This document shows, piece by piece, positions 33,871-42,355 of a stretch of 64,000 bases of DNA. A program made the translations under genes and the position numbers. Below the pieces are notes generated by a model. The model made no database searches. It saw nothing but the letters and a program-made list of their open reading frames with translations, and was not told where the DNA came from. This DNA comes from JAOUGY01 sp963785075 (GTDB lineage: Bacteria > Actinomycetota > Acidimicrobiia > Spongiisociales > ZC4RG35), in assembly GCA_963785075.1 (NCBI GenBank), contig CAWATW010000006.1:372001-436000 (forward strand), in the 5' to 3' direction. Each line of letters opens with the position of its first letter. Within the stretch, counting starts at the first letter, position 1.

Positions 33871-34629
33871 ATGGCTGATGTACCGCCGATTCTCGAGTTC
33901 GACCCGGACCGAGCGGCGCTGATCGATCCTCGATCGGAGCCGCCGATTCCCGGGGCCCCCGTTGCTGCTGTTGCGTGCTTCTTCCCGTCGCTGATCGCCG
34001 AGCTGTCCGAGACTGGTCAGGTGCTACTTCAGTTGCCCAGCCTGGGAGAGCTGTGGAAGATCGACTACGACGGAGAGCCACTTGCCGTGTTCTACCCCGG
34101 CCAGGGGGCTTCGCTGGCGGCCGTCACCGTCGAGCGTGTTCTAGCAGCGGGCATCGAAGCAGTCGTTGCCTGCGGAGGTGCTGGAGCTGTGGTGCCCGAC
34201 TTGTCGCTCGGGCACGTGATCGTCGTCGATTCCGCGATCCGCGACGAAGGCACGTCGTACCACTACATCGCTCCATCACGAGAGATCTCAACCCCAAAGA
34301 AGGTTGTTGCCGTCCTGCGCGACGTTGCGCAGAAATCCGGGTTGGCGTACACAGTCGGCAAGACCTGGACCACCGACGGGTTCTTCCGGGAGACGCCCGG
34401 GCGAATCCAGCGACGACGTGACGAGGGTTGCATCGTCGTGGAAGCAGAGGCGGCCGCCTTGCTCGCGGTTGGACAGTTCCGAGGGGCACCAATCGGGCAG
34501 TACCTATTCGCTGGTGACGATGTCAGCGGAGAGGTGAGGGACGACCGGGGCTGGCGCACAGCCGACGAGCTTCACATGGCGCTGTTCAACCTGGCTGCTC
34601 GATCGGCCCTCCGTCTGGTGGCCGGCTGA
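33871..34629 (+). CDS. Nucleoside phosphorylase (uridine phosphorylase-like)
   Basis: The 252-residue protein matches the PNP/UDP family: AVFYPGQGASLAAVTVE (phosphate-site region), VVACGGAGAVVPDLSLGHVI and CIVVEAEAAALLAVGQF (the family's glutamate-containing ribose site). It would cleave a nucleoside with phosphate for salvage. The base specificity is unclear; the pattern is nearer to uridine phosphorylases than to hexameric PNPs. Confidence 0.82.
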   Translation: MADVPPILEFDPDRAALIDPRSEPPIPGAPVAAVACFFPSLIAELSETGQVLLQLPSLGELWKIDYDGEPLAVFYPGQGASLAAVTVERVLAAGIEAVVACGGAGAVVPDLSLGHVIVVDSAIRDEGTSYHYIAPSREISTPKKVVAVLRDVAQKSGLAYTVGKTWTTDGFFRETPGRIQRRRDEGCIVVEAEAAALLAVGQFRGAPIGQYLFAGDDVSGEVRDDRGWRTADELHMALFNLAARSALRLVAG

Positions 34630-34814
34630 CGTCAGCACCCGATCGACACTGCCATCTGGGTGACATGAGTCTTCCGGTTCGGGGGGCGGAGAGGCGGCAA
34701 GATTCGCTAGAGGCAATCTCGAGGATGACCGACGACGCGGAGAGGTCGGCATGGCGGCCGTGACAGACCACGAAACCGTGCGACACGCCAACGCTCACGC
34801 GGGGCGGCAGATGA

Positions 34815-35158
34815 TCACTGCCGCAGCGACGCGTCAGACCTTGCTTCGGCTCTCACCAGGATGGACCCGACCGGGACCACCAACTGCAAGAGCGTCAACT
34901 CGACACGGCGCTCGAGCGTGACCGTCACCGATTGCCCGTCACCCGCAACCACGATCTGCGGCGAGGCGTCCAGATCACCGCCGTTGGGCTGAGCATCGAT
35001 GAGTCGAAGCGCCAGACCACTCGCCAACGCCGGGTCGAGCACCACCCTGCCCTCGTTTCGGAAGGTTTCCGCGTCCACGCCCGACGCACCTGCTACTGCG
35101 GCGGCATCGGCGATCCCCGCCAAGTCACGATGTGCGCCGAGAGCACTCCAAAGGTCCA
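34815..35158 (-). repeat. Duplicated segment, copy A
   Basis: Gapless direct duplicate of 40889-41232 (offset 6074 bases), about 94% identical by eye, with differences concentrated near the stop-codon end. Confidence 0.88.
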
Positions 35159-35306
35159 GGCCGAAGGGACCAAAGGGCACCGTGCCCTCCAGATACTGCA
35201 ATGGCTCGCCGGCCATTCGGCGCTTCTCCATCTCCACCAAGACAGAGTCATCACCGCCGGACGCTTCTCGCAATCGACGCCTCTCGTGTGCTGGGAGCTC
35301 GGCCAT
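34815..35306 (-). CDS. Chimeric ORF: PrmC-like N-terminus joined to a Tad-protein C-terminus
   Basis: The 163-residue frame begins AELPAHERRRLREASGGDD and runs to PLQYLEGTVPFGPFG, matching the first 49 residues of prmC (31715-32452). From DLWSALGAHRDLAGIADAAA to its stop it matches the last 114 residues of the TadG-like gene at 40889. The C-terminal DNA is about 94% identical to that gene over 343 bp without gaps, including the stop codon; the PrmC part is much more diverged from the local prmC. It lacks the catalytic domain of PrmC and the membrane helix of the Tad protein, so it is probably a nonfunctional rearrangement product. Confidence 0.8.
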   Translation of the reverse strand: MAELPAHERRRLREASGGDDSVLVEMEKRRMAGEPLQYLEGTVPFGPFGLDLWSALGAHRDLAGIADAAAVAGASGVDAETFRNEGRVVLDPALASGLALRLIDAQPNGGDLDASPQIVVAGDGQSVTVTLERRVELTLLQLVVPVGSILVRAEARSDASLRQ

Positions 35307-35395
35307 CGCTTGATTCTGCCACCGTCATCCGGCAGTCCGCTTCCCGGGCCGGACCGGCGAGGCCAGCCCTCCGCCCGGTCGCCGTCACGCAATCG

Positions 35396-37159
35396 TCAGC
35401 GGAGCGGGAAGAAGATCGGGATTGCGATGGCGGCCGCTACGACCGTCACGACCGTGAGCGGTGCACCAAGACGGGTGAAATCCGAGAAGCGATATCCGCC
35501 CATGCCGTAGACGATGGTGTTGGTCTGGTAGCCGATCGGGGTGAGGAAGGAACACGACGCTCCCACGACGATCGCAACCGCCATCGCTCGCATGTTCAGA
35601 CCCTGAGACACCGCTGTGGCTTGCGCCACCGGGAAGACCAGGATGGCAGCGGCATTGTTGGAGAGAAGTTCTGTGGCAGCCATCGTCGCTACCAGGATGC
35701 CAACCAGCACGGCCACATCTCCGAAGCCGCTGAACATCGACACCATCCCCGACGCGAGCACGGCGTCGAGCCCACTGACATCGACAGCCGCACCCAATCC
35801 GAAGCTCAGCGCCACCAGCAATACCGTGTTCAGGTCGATGGCTTCGCGAGCCTCAGCCACCGACAACACGCCCGTTCCGATCACTGCGAGGGCCGCTACC
35901 AGCGCGGCCTGGGGGAGATCAACGAGGCTGGTGGCGGAGGCGATGATGAGGGCGGCAGTCACCGCACGGACGATCCATGCCTTCGTGCGTCGGACCGGGA
36001 CCGAGCCGTCGAGCGGCGAAACCAGGAGGAGGCCCTCACGGTCGTGCCACCGCCTGATGAAGCCTCGATCGGAGACCAGCATCAAGACATCGCCGAGCTT
36101 GAGGGTCACGTCACCGAGCTTTCCGCCCAGCCGCTCCCCCGCCCGGTGGATGGCCAGGACGGCCGCTCCAAACCGGTTGCGAAAGTCGGCGTCGCGCAGA
36201 TTGGTGCCCAGCAAACCTGCTCCTACGACCGCCTCGTAATACCGCTGGCCTCCGGCTCCGAAGTGGGGCTCCTCCAGGGGCAAGAGACCCCGGAGCGACT
36301 GAAGATCCACTACGCGGGCGACGTCTCCCACGAAGGCGAGCCGGTCGCCCGCTCTGAGGATCTGCTCGGGCGCCACTGGTGCGAGGACCGCCTCATCACG
36401 TTCGAGCTGAGCCAGAAACACTCCCGCGAGGTGACGCAGGCCCGCATCCTCCACGGTCTTCCCCTCGAGGGCACCACCCGCCTCGACCTCCATCTCGACG
36501 ATGAACTCTCTCATCGAGTCCATCCGGTCGCGCTTCGGGTGATGCTCTCGCTGCAACCAAGGGGCCACCACAAGCAGTACGCCGACTCCGACTGAAGCCA
36601 CGAGCATCCCGACCCCACTGAACTCGAAGACACCAAAGGGAGCCATGCCGGCGTCGCTCATGAGCCCGTTGACGGTGAGGTTCGTCGAGGTTCCGAGCAC
36701 CGTGATCACCCCGCCGAAGACGGTCGCGAAGCTGAGCGGCATCAGGAAGCGGGAGACCGGCCGTCCGGTTCGTCGGCACCACGAGTCGATCCGAGGGGCC
36801 AACATCGCCACCAACGGTGTATTGGCGATGAACGCAGATGCTGCCGCAGCCGGAACACAGATCCGGGCGAGTTGGCGCCGCTCTCCACCTTCTGCCGCGC
36901 CGCTGCCGAGAAGCCTGTCGGTCAGGCCCGTCAATGCTCCGGTGGCTTCGACCGCGGCGGCCAGCACGTAGAGCGCAGCGATCGTGATCGGCGCCGAGTT
37001 GGCGAGCCCTCCGAAGGCCTCCTGGAAATCGATCACGCCTGCGAGATGAAGAACCGTCACAGCCACCAGCGTCACGGCTGCCGCGTGAAACCTCTCACTG
37101 ACGAACGCAGCGATTGCGACGGACAGGACGGCAGCCGTCAACCAGGCGTCCGGGGTCAC
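35396..37159 (-). CDS. SLC13/ArsB-type permease with central RCK-C domains
   Basis: The 587-residue protein has about 11 membrane segments split around a cytosolic insert at about 210-370 holding two TrkA-C (RCK-C) modules, the usual layout of DASS/SLC13 bacterial permeases. GTSTNLTVNGLM and its C-terminal counterpart SFLTPIGYQTNTIVYGMGGY are the two Ser-Asn-Thr-type sodium and substrate signatures. Likely cargo is a dicarboxylate or sulfate. GTG start overlaps the DedA-family stop (GTGA). Confidence 0.88.
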   Translation of the reverse strand: MTPDAWLTAAVLSVAIAAFVSERFHAAAVTLVAVTVLHLAGVIDFQEAFGGLANSAPITIAALYVLAAAVEATGALTGLTDRLLGSGAAEGGERRQLARICVPAAAASAFIANTPLVAMLAPRIDSWCRRTGRPVSRFLMPLSFATVFGGVITVLGTSTNLTVNGLMSDAGMAPFGVFEFSGVGMLVASVGVGVLLVVAPWLQREHHPKRDRMDSMREFIVEMEVEAGGALEGKTVEDAGLRHLAGVFLAQLERDEAVLAPVAPEQILRAGDRLAFVGDVARVVDLQSLRGLLPLEEPHFGAGGQRYYEAVVGAGLLGTNLRDADFRNRFGAAVLAIHRAGERLGGKLGDVTLKLGDVLMLVSDRGFIRRWHDREGLLLVSPLDGSVPVRRTKAWIVRAVTAALIIASATSLVDLPQAALVAALAVIGTGVLSVAEAREAIDLNTVLLVALSFGLGAAVDVSGLDAVLASGMVSMFSGFGDVAVLVGILVATMAATELLSNNAAAILVFPVAQATAVSQGLNMRAMAVAIVVGASCSFLTPIGYQTNTIVYGMGGYRFSDFTRLGAPLTVVTVVAAAIAIPIFFPLR

Positions 37160-37788
37160 GCAGGCGCCCCACCCCGCGCAGCCCTACGGCGCAAAACTCC
37201 CAGGACCTCTCGACCGACCGGCAGCAATGAGAGCGCCACGATCGCCATCGCAGCCACCTCGACGTTGTCGCGTACAAGCGGCAGACTGCCCAACCACCAC
37301 CCCACGATTGGTAGACCGACGGCCCACAGGATGGCGCCGATGACGTTGGCCCTGGTGAACGCAGGGCGAGACATCCCGGCGATGCCTGCTGCCAGCGGAG
37401 CGAACGTCCGGACGATTGGCACGAAGCGAGCGAGCACGACGCCACGCCGGCCATACGCCGTGACAAAACGGCTGGCGCGCTCGAAACGATCGCGGGTGAA
37501 GAAGCGCCCGTCGGGACGGTTCAGGAATCTACGCCCGGCGCGACGACCGATCGAATACCCGACCTGATCACCGGCGACAGCCGCCGCGAACGCGGCGAGG
37601 ATCACAACGATCAAGGGCGGCATGACCTGACCACCCGCAGGGGACGCAAGGAATCCGGCGATGAACAATAGGGAGTCGCCCGGAAGGAACAGTCCGACGA
37701 GAAGACCGGACTCTACGAAGACGATCGCCATCAACATCAGCAAACCTCCGGCGGACAGCAGAGATTCGGGGTCCAGCAAGGACATCAC
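37156..37788 (-). CDS. DedA-family membrane protein
   Basis: The 210-residue protein has the DedA/VTT features: FLPGDSLLFIAGF, the Gly- and Arg-rich YSIGRRAGRRF and ARFVPIVRTFAPLAAGIAGM. DedA proteins are lipid-phosphate flippases or related proteins (for example undecaprenyl-phosphate recycling). GGAGGAC lies upstream of GTG 37788 and ATG 37785. Coupled to the SLC13 permease gene. Confidence 0.9.
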   Translation of the reverse strand: MMSLLDPESLLSAGGLLMLMAIVFVESGLLVGLFLPGDSLLFIAGFLASPAGGQVMPPLIVVILAAFAAAVAGDQVGYSIGRRAGRRFLNRPDGRFFTRDRFERASRFVTAYGRRGVVLARFVPIVRTFAPLAAGIAGMSRPAFTRANVIGAILWAVGLPIVGWWLGSLPLVRDNVEVAAMAIVALSLLPVGREVLGVLRRRAARGGAPA

Positions 37789-37927
37789 GCGTCGGTCCTC
37801 CAGCGTTTTCGGTCACTCATAATATCTCTTTCGGTCTACTGAATCTAGGAGGCACCGGGGGCGAGTGACGCCTCGGTTGGAGAAAGGGGCCGGGGCGCCA
37901 TCGGGGATCTCCGGTCAGGGATGGAGC

Positions 37928-40288
37928 TCAGCGGCCGGCGATACTGCCCGCCTCGGCCAGATGAAACGGAACGCTGGTCACCGCAACGCCCGGCTCGGAA
38001 GCCAAGACCCCCTTTATGGCCAGCCCCGTCTGGTTGTGGAGGAACTGCGCCACCCTGCCCGGTACGACGAACTCGGGCACCACCACATTGATCACCGTGC
38101 CGGGAAGCGCTCGACGCCGACGCTCCCTGAGATACTTCACGAGGGGGCGAACAATGCCCCGATACGGGGAAGCCACGACCTCGAGCGCCACTTCACCGCC
38201 CGGAACCGCCCATGAGTCGATGGAACCATCCCACTCGCGCAAGAGCCTCTCCCGCTGGCGATCTTCCACGTCGACGTGGACGGCGGTGAGCGGCAGCCCG
38301 AGCCCGGAGGCATACGCCAGGGCTTCTAGCACGGGTCTGGTCAAGTCGGAGATCAGGACGATGGTCTCGACGTGGCGCACGGGAACAGGCGTGAGACCCG
38401 CGGGCCGGCGACGACGAAGCAGCGTGAGATCCGTGACAGCCACTCTCGGCTCGAACAGCAGCCTGGCCTTGATGGCGAGAGAACGCGGATGACGTGCGAG
38501 CTCTGCCATCGTCCGCCGCCGGAATCGTTCCGACATGACCACGGTGATCCTGTGCTCAGGGTGGGCATCACGGGTTCGGCGGACGTGGTCGACGATACGT
38601 CCCGTCACCGATCGTCGTTGACCCTGAAGCAACTCGATGGGACGATCAGGGTGAAGGCTTTCCCACGCATACAGGAGGTCGTCGGAACCCTCCTCTTCGG
38701 CATGGACGAACGCCAAGGAATCGGCGGGGATCCGCTTGGCGAACTCCAATGCGCGCTCGGTCGCCTGGTCGGAATGGTTGACCAAGACAATCACCAGATT
38801 CGATCGCGAGTGCACCTCGGACGGCATCGCCTTGAGTTGTGCCGCCACGCTCTCGTAGTGACGCCGCATGGCCATCATGACCGCCACGATCAGCGGCACC
38901 GAGGCAATCACGATCCACGCGCCATGCGTGAACTTCACCACGGCTACCACCACCAGGACCACGCCCGTCGTAGCGGAGCCGATCGCGTTCAAGATCACCG
39001 ATCGTCTCCAGCCTGCATCTCGCGCCTTCAGCCAGTGCCGCACCATGCCGGCCTGGCTGAGTGTGAAGCTGGTGAACACGCCCACCACGTAGAGCTGGAT
39101 GAGCCTGGAGACCTGTGCGTCGAAAACAACCAATAGGGCCGAAGCGAGCAAAGCCAGCACGATGACACCGTTCGAAAAAACGAGGCGGTCGCCGCGATTG
39201 CGAAACTGTCGTGGCATCAAACGGTGGTCGGCGAGTATCGCCGACAGTCGCGGGAAGTCCTGATACGCCGTGTTGGCCGCCAGCACCAGGATCCCCGCAG
39301 TGAACGCCTGGAGGAGCCAGAATCCCACGCCCCCGTTGAACGCCGCTCGCCCGATCTGAGAGATCACGGTGCCGAACTGCTCGATGTTGCCTTCGCTCGG
39401 CTGCACGCCAAACGCCCGGGCCAGCGTCGAGATACCGAAGAACATCGTGATCGAGATCGCACCCATCACCGTGAGCGTGGTGACGGCGTTCTTGCTCTTG
39501 GGTTCGCGGAATGCCTGCACACCGTTGGCGATTGCTTCCACACCGGTGAGCGCGGTGGAGCCCGACGCAAAGGCCCGCAGGATCAGAAAGAGACCTGCGG
39601 CGCCGAGCTCAAGTTCGATCTCGGCACCCGAGCTGACCGCGATCGGACAATCGCCGTCGAAACACTCCACGAATCCCACCATGAGCATCACGAAGACCGT
39701 GCCGACGAAGAGATAGGTCGGGATTGCGAAAATGGTCGACGCTTCTTTCACGCCGCGCAGGTTCGCCATGGTCAGCAGCATGACAAATCCCAGTGCCAGC
39801 CAGACCCGCGCCGTGACCAGGGCCGGCACCGCGGACGTGATGGCGGCGACACCTGCAGCCACCGACACCGACACCGTGAGGGTGTAGTCCACCAGCAGCG
39901 CCGAGGCAGCCACCGTCCCCGCTCCAACGCCGAGGTTCTCCGACGCAACGATGAATGCGCCGCCCCCACTGGGGTAGGCCCGGATGGTTTGCCGGTACGA
40001 CACGATCACGATCGCCAGCAGGATTCCGACAGCTGCCGTGATCGGTCCGATGAGAGAGAAGGCGGACGCCCCGGCCAGCGACAAGACGAGCATGGCCTCC
40101 TCGGTTGCATAGGCGACCGAAGAAAGCGGATCGGATGCGAAGACGGGGAGGGCCAGACGCTTGGCGAGAAGCTGATGTTCCGCCTCGTCACTGGCGATGG
40201 GCCGGCCAATGACCGTACTCTTCAGCCGTGACAACGATCCGCCCGATACTCCGCTCGCCCTGGGCGAGCCCCCAGCCCGGTAGCTCAT
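37928..40288 (-). CDS. APC-superfamily permease, KimA-like potassium importer
   Basis: The 786-residue protein begins with SRLKSTVIGRPI and FASDPLSSVAYATEEAML, then ISYRQT-like SYRQTIRAYPSGGGAFIVA and VDYTLTVSVSVAAGVAAITS. This succession strongly matches Bacillus KimA, a proton-coupled high-affinity potassium importer inhibited by c-di-AMP. Twelve membrane segments are followed by a long cytosolic C-terminal region (about residues 490-786) with Usp-like strands (NLVIVLVNHSDQATERALEF, ETIVLISDLTRPVLEALAYA). The ATG at 40288 has TATACT eight bases upstream; a longer frame starts far upstream inside the divergent gene and is rejected. Confidence 0.82.
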   Translation of the reverse strand: MSYRAGGSPRASGVSGGSLSRLKSTVIGRPIASDEAEHQLLAKRLALPVFASDPLSSVAYATEEAMLVLSLAGASAFSLIGPITAAVGILLAIVIVSYRQTIRAYPSGGGAFIVASENLGVGAGTVAASALLVDYTLTVSVSVAAGVAAITSAVPALVTARVWLALGFVMLLTMANLRGVKEASTIFAIPTYLFVGTVFVMLMVGFVECFDGDCPIAVSSGAEIELELGAAGLFLILRAFASGSTALTGVEAIANGVQAFREPKSKNAVTTLTVMGAISITMFFGISTLARAFGVQPSEGNIEQFGTVISQIGRAAFNGGVGFWLLQAFTAGILVLAANTAYQDFPRLSAILADHRLMPRQFRNRGDRLVFSNGVIVLALLASALLVVFDAQVSRLIQLYVVGVFTSFTLSQAGMVRHWLKARDAGWRRSVILNAIGSATTGVVLVVVAVVKFTHGAWIVIASVPLIVAVMMAMRRHYESVAAQLKAMPSEVHSRSNLVIVLVNHSDQATERALEFAKRIPADSLAFVHAEEEGSDDLLYAWESLHPDRPIELLQGQRRSVTGRIVDHVRRTRDAHPEHRITVVMSERFRRRTMAELARHPRSLAIKARLLFEPRVAVTDLTLLRRRRPAGLTPVPVRHVETIVLISDLTRPVLEALAYASGLGLPLTAVHVDVEDRQRERLLREWDGSIDSWAVPGGEVALEVVASPYRGIVRPLVKYLRERRRRALPGTVINVVVPEFVVPGRVAQFLHNQTGLAIKGVLASEPGVAVTSVPFHLAEAGSIAGR

Positions 40289-40296
40289 TCTCAGAA

Positions 40297-40302
40297 AGTA
40301 TA
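40297..40302 (-). promoter_or_regulatory. -10 box of the KimA-like gene (leaderless)
   Basis: TATACT lies eight bases before ATG 40288, inside a 51-base divergent intergenic region. Confidence 0.55.
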
Positions 40303-40307
40303 TCCTT

Positions 40308-40320
40308 ACTGGACGTCCGT
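40308..40320. promoter_or_regulatory. Possible TetR operator in a divergent promoter
   Basis: The 8-bp palindrome GGACGTCC (40311-40318) lies between the two divergent -10 boxes. It is short, so a regulator site here is only suggested. Confidence 0.35.
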
Positions 40321-40327
40321 CAAGTTG

Positions 40328-40333
40328 TATGCT
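40328..40333 (+). promoter_or_regulatory. -10 box of the TetR gene (leaderless)
   Basis: TATGCT lies six bases before ATG 40340. Confidence 0.5.
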
Positions 40334-40339
40334 CCTGTC

Positions 40340-40873
40340 ATGGCACGCGGTCCTAGTCGACGGCAACTCATTCTCGATACGGCGCGCGCGGCGTTCGCCG
40401 AGCGGGGCTACGACGGCACCAGTGTCGGAGAGATCGCCGGTTCGATCGGTGTATCCAAGTCGGCAGTGAGCTTTCATTTCCCCTCGAAGGAAGACCTGTT
40501 GGTGGCTTTGGTCGAGCCGTTCTTCGCGGAGATGGATGAGCTCTTCGATCCTCAGCCGTCCCCCTCGTGGCCCGACGGAGTGCTGGAGCTGGCCGGCGAC
40601 TACTTCGATGTGTTGATCCGGCACCATGACATTGCGGTGTGGATCGATGCCGACAGATCGGTCCAGGTGCGCTACGAAACACAGGTGAGCGCCCTCTTCA
40701 GTCGAATGGCCGATGCAATCACCGGACCCGATCCCGATCCCGCCGCTCATGTCCGGGCTCTCGCAGCGGTCGGCGGCCTGTGGCGACCGCTCCGACTGTT
40801 GGACGATGCCGCCCTCGGCGAGCATCGATCCGAACTGCTGGAAGCGGCATTGGTCAGCTACGCGCCGCTGTGA
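40340..40873 (+). CDS. TetR/AcrR-family regulator
   Basis: The 177-residue protein has a textbook TetR N-terminus (RQLILDTARAAFAERGYDGT then SVGEIAGSIGVSKSAVSFHF). The recognition helix is followed by PSKEDLLVALVE. The C-terminal domain is short. It is divergent from the KimA-like importer with only 51 bases between start codons, so it probably controls that gene, itself, or both. ATG 40340 is preferred to 40325 because TATGCT lies six bases upstream and conserved sequence starts directly. Confidence 0.88.
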   Translation: MARGPSRRQLILDTARAAFAERGYDGTSVGEIAGSIGVSKSAVSFHFPSKEDLLVALVEPFFAEMDELFDPQPSPSWPDGVLELAGDYFDVLIRHHDIAVWIDADRSVQVRYETQVSALFSRMADAITGPDPDPAAHVRALAAVGGLWRPLRLLDDAALGEHRSELLEAALVSYAPL

Positions 40874-40888
40874 TCCTGGATGTCCAGC

Positions 40889-41232
40889 TCACTGCCTGAG
40901 TGACGCGTCGGAGCGGGCTTCGGCGCTCACCAGAATCGACCCGACCGGGACCACCAGCCGCAAGAGCGTCAACTCGACGCGGCGTTCGAGCGTGACCGTC
41001 ACCGATTGCCCGTCACCGGCAACCACGATCTGCGGTGAGGCGTCCAGATCACCGCCGTTGGGCTGAGCATCGATGAGTCGAAGCGCCAGACCACTCGCCA
41101 ACGCCGGGTCGAGCACCACCCTGCCCTCGTTTCGGAAGGTTTCCGCGTCCACGCCCGACGCACCGGCTACTGCGGCGGCATCGGCGATCCCCGCCAAGTC
41201 ACGATGTGCCCCGAGAGCACTCCACAGGTCCA
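40889..41232 (-). repeat. Duplicated segment, copy B
   Basis: Source-like copy of the segment also found at 34815-35158; here it lies within an intact Tad-operon gene. Confidence 0.88.
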
Positions 41233-41323
41233 AGCTGATTCCCCCCACCATCAACAACGTGATCGCAAGCGCCAGGGTCCACAGAGTCGTGCTACCCCGC
41301 TCGTCGCGGTGCAGCCAACGCAT
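40889..41323 (-). CDS. TadE/TadG-like pilus assembly pseudopilin
   Basis: The 144-residue protein has a short basic start, ERGSTTLWTLALAITLLMVG (class III pseudopilin-like membrane segment with the Tad 'G-S/A-x-x' pattern), then DLWSALGAHRDLAGIADAAA, the helix typical of TadG/RsaF-type proteins. The rest is beta-rich and extracytoplasmic. It is the last gene of the Tad operon; its ATG overlaps the previous stop (TGATG). Its C-terminal 114 codons and stop are duplicated at 34815. Confidence 0.82.
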   Translation of the reverse strand: MRWLHRDERGSTTLWTLALAITLLMVGGISLDLWSALGAHRDLAGIADAAAVAGASGVDAETFRNEGRVVLDPALASGLALRLIDAQPNGGDLDASPQIVVAGDGQSVTVTLERRVELTLLRLVVPVGSILVSAEARSDASLRQ

Positions 41324-41772
41324 CAGCCGACGCTCCGGTACAGGTCGACGAGCGACTGGTGCTCGGACCAGACCTCGACGCCGCCAACGCCGGCGTCGAT
41401 ACCGGGGACGACGATCAGCGGAATGTCCATCTCCACGCGGGCCACGATGGTCTGATCCCGCTGCAACGGCGCTGGACATGCCGCCGCCCCACCCGACGAG
41501 ACCGGAGCCGGGACGGCACCGCACAGCCCGACGCGGACCTCTGAGGCTTCGAAGCCGTGGTTGGCCGCCATCGTGGCGATCTGCGCCATGGCCGTCGCCG
41601 TTTCCCCATCTGCGATCACCACAGCACGTGAGGCCTCTGCAGCCGCCTGTCGCACGAACGAGCGCATTTCCAGCGCGGGACCGAACGACAGAACGATCAT
41701 CGCCATCGGGATCATCAGCAGGCCCACACCCAGCGCCAACTCGAGTGGGGCGGCGCCACGTTCGGCCCTCAT
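41323..41772 (-). CDS. TadE-like pseudopilin
   Basis: The 149-residue protein begins MRAERGAAPLELALGVGLLM, a TadE-type N-terminus with the conserved Glu five residues after the likely processing site, followed by a membrane helix. The extracytoplasmic part contains two Cys residues (LCGAVPAP, AACPAPLQ) that could form a disulfide. TadE-like minor pilins are needed for Flp pilus assembly. Overlaps both neighbours. Confidence 0.82.
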   Translation of the reverse strand: MRAERGAAPLELALGVGLLMIPMAMIVLSFGPALEMRSFVRQAAAEASRAVVIADGETATAMAQIATMAANHGFEASEVRVGLCGAVPAPVSSGGAAACPAPLQRDQTIVARVEMDIPLIVVPGIDAGVGGVEVWSEHQSLVDLYRSVG

Positions 41773-42170
41773 GGGGTCAGGTCCTCCAGCGGAGCCCGTG
41801 CCTCCCGCGTGAATGACAGATCAGGCACCGGCGGAGCCCATCCATCGAGCGTCCCGTCGACCCGGGCCACCACCCACGGACCATCGATCGAGCATTGGAG
41901 GCTCGCCCCCACCACTGCTCCGCCGAGCACCGAGTCGAAGGTCGAATGCGCCCGGCTCTCGCATGCCCCGATCGGATCGAGCGATCGAGCGCCCTGGCGG
42001 ACGCCCTCGTCGAGGGCCGCCACGGTGACTCCGAGTGCGTACTGCATCACGATCAGATTCGTGAGGATGGCAAAGAAGAGCAACGCCAAGGCCGCCGCAG
42101 CCACGTTCTCGAGCGTGGCAAAGCCGCCCTCTCCGGCGGTCAGCCGATCCCGAGCTGGGATGCGATCCAA
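41769..42170 (-). CDS. TadE-like pseudopilin, start uncertain
   Basis: The product contains GEGGFATLENVAAAALALLF, a pseudopilin-type N-terminus (Gly, then Glu at +5 in F-A-T-L-E), a membrane helix and an extracytoplasmic domain with two cysteines. No ATG is available; TTG 42170 would give 133 residues and overlap the Flp gene by 31 bases, while CTG 42143 would fit directly after the Flp stop. The stop overlaps the next TadE gene by four bases. Confidence 0.7.
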   Translation of the reverse strand: MDRIPARDRLTAGEGGFATLENVAAAALALLFFAILTNLIVMQYALGVTVAALDEGVRQGARSLDPIGACESRAHSTFDSVLGGAVVGASLQCSIDGPWVVARVDGTLDGWAPPVPDLSFTREARAPLEDLTP

Positions 42171-42331
42171 TCGACAACGCTGACTCCCAGGGCCTCGAGC
42201 GCTCCCCAGATCACCAGCAAGGCAGCAATCGCCAGCGCGGCGTTGCCGAGAAGCTCGGCCGTGTTCAGGCCTCGTTCGTCCTCGTGTACCTGGCGCACGA
42301 CCGCGCCGACGTGTTCCCTCACCGTGTGCAT
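42140..42331 (-). CDS. Flp-type pilin, likely major pilus subunit
   Basis: The 63-residue protein has a 20-residue basic leader (VREHVGAVVRQVHEDERG) ending in Gly, followed by LNTAELLGNAALAIAALLVI. The Gly/Leu junction with Glu at +5 is the Flp prepilin processing signature, and the short length with one long hydrophobic helix matches Flp pilins. Cleavage would need a TadV-type peptidase, which is not in the window. Confidence 0.78.
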   Translation of the reverse strand: MHTVREHVGAVVRQVHEDERGLNTAELLGNAALAIAALLVIWGALEALGVSVVDWIASQLGIG

Positions 42332-42355
42332 CCCGGTCCCTCTCTCTCGTTCCCG

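Noticed and set aside
34740..34815. Short forward ORF starting ATGGCGGCCGTGACAGAC
   Set aside because: It continues antisense through the chimeric ORF without protein-like character.
35132..36595. Forward 487-codon frame opposite the SLC13 permease
   Set aside because: Charged, low-complexity antisense product; the opposite strand has transmembrane and signature motifs.
40289..40825. N-terminal extension of the KimA-like protein
   Set aside because: It would lie antisense to the TetR gene and has no homology; ATG 40288 has its own -10 box.
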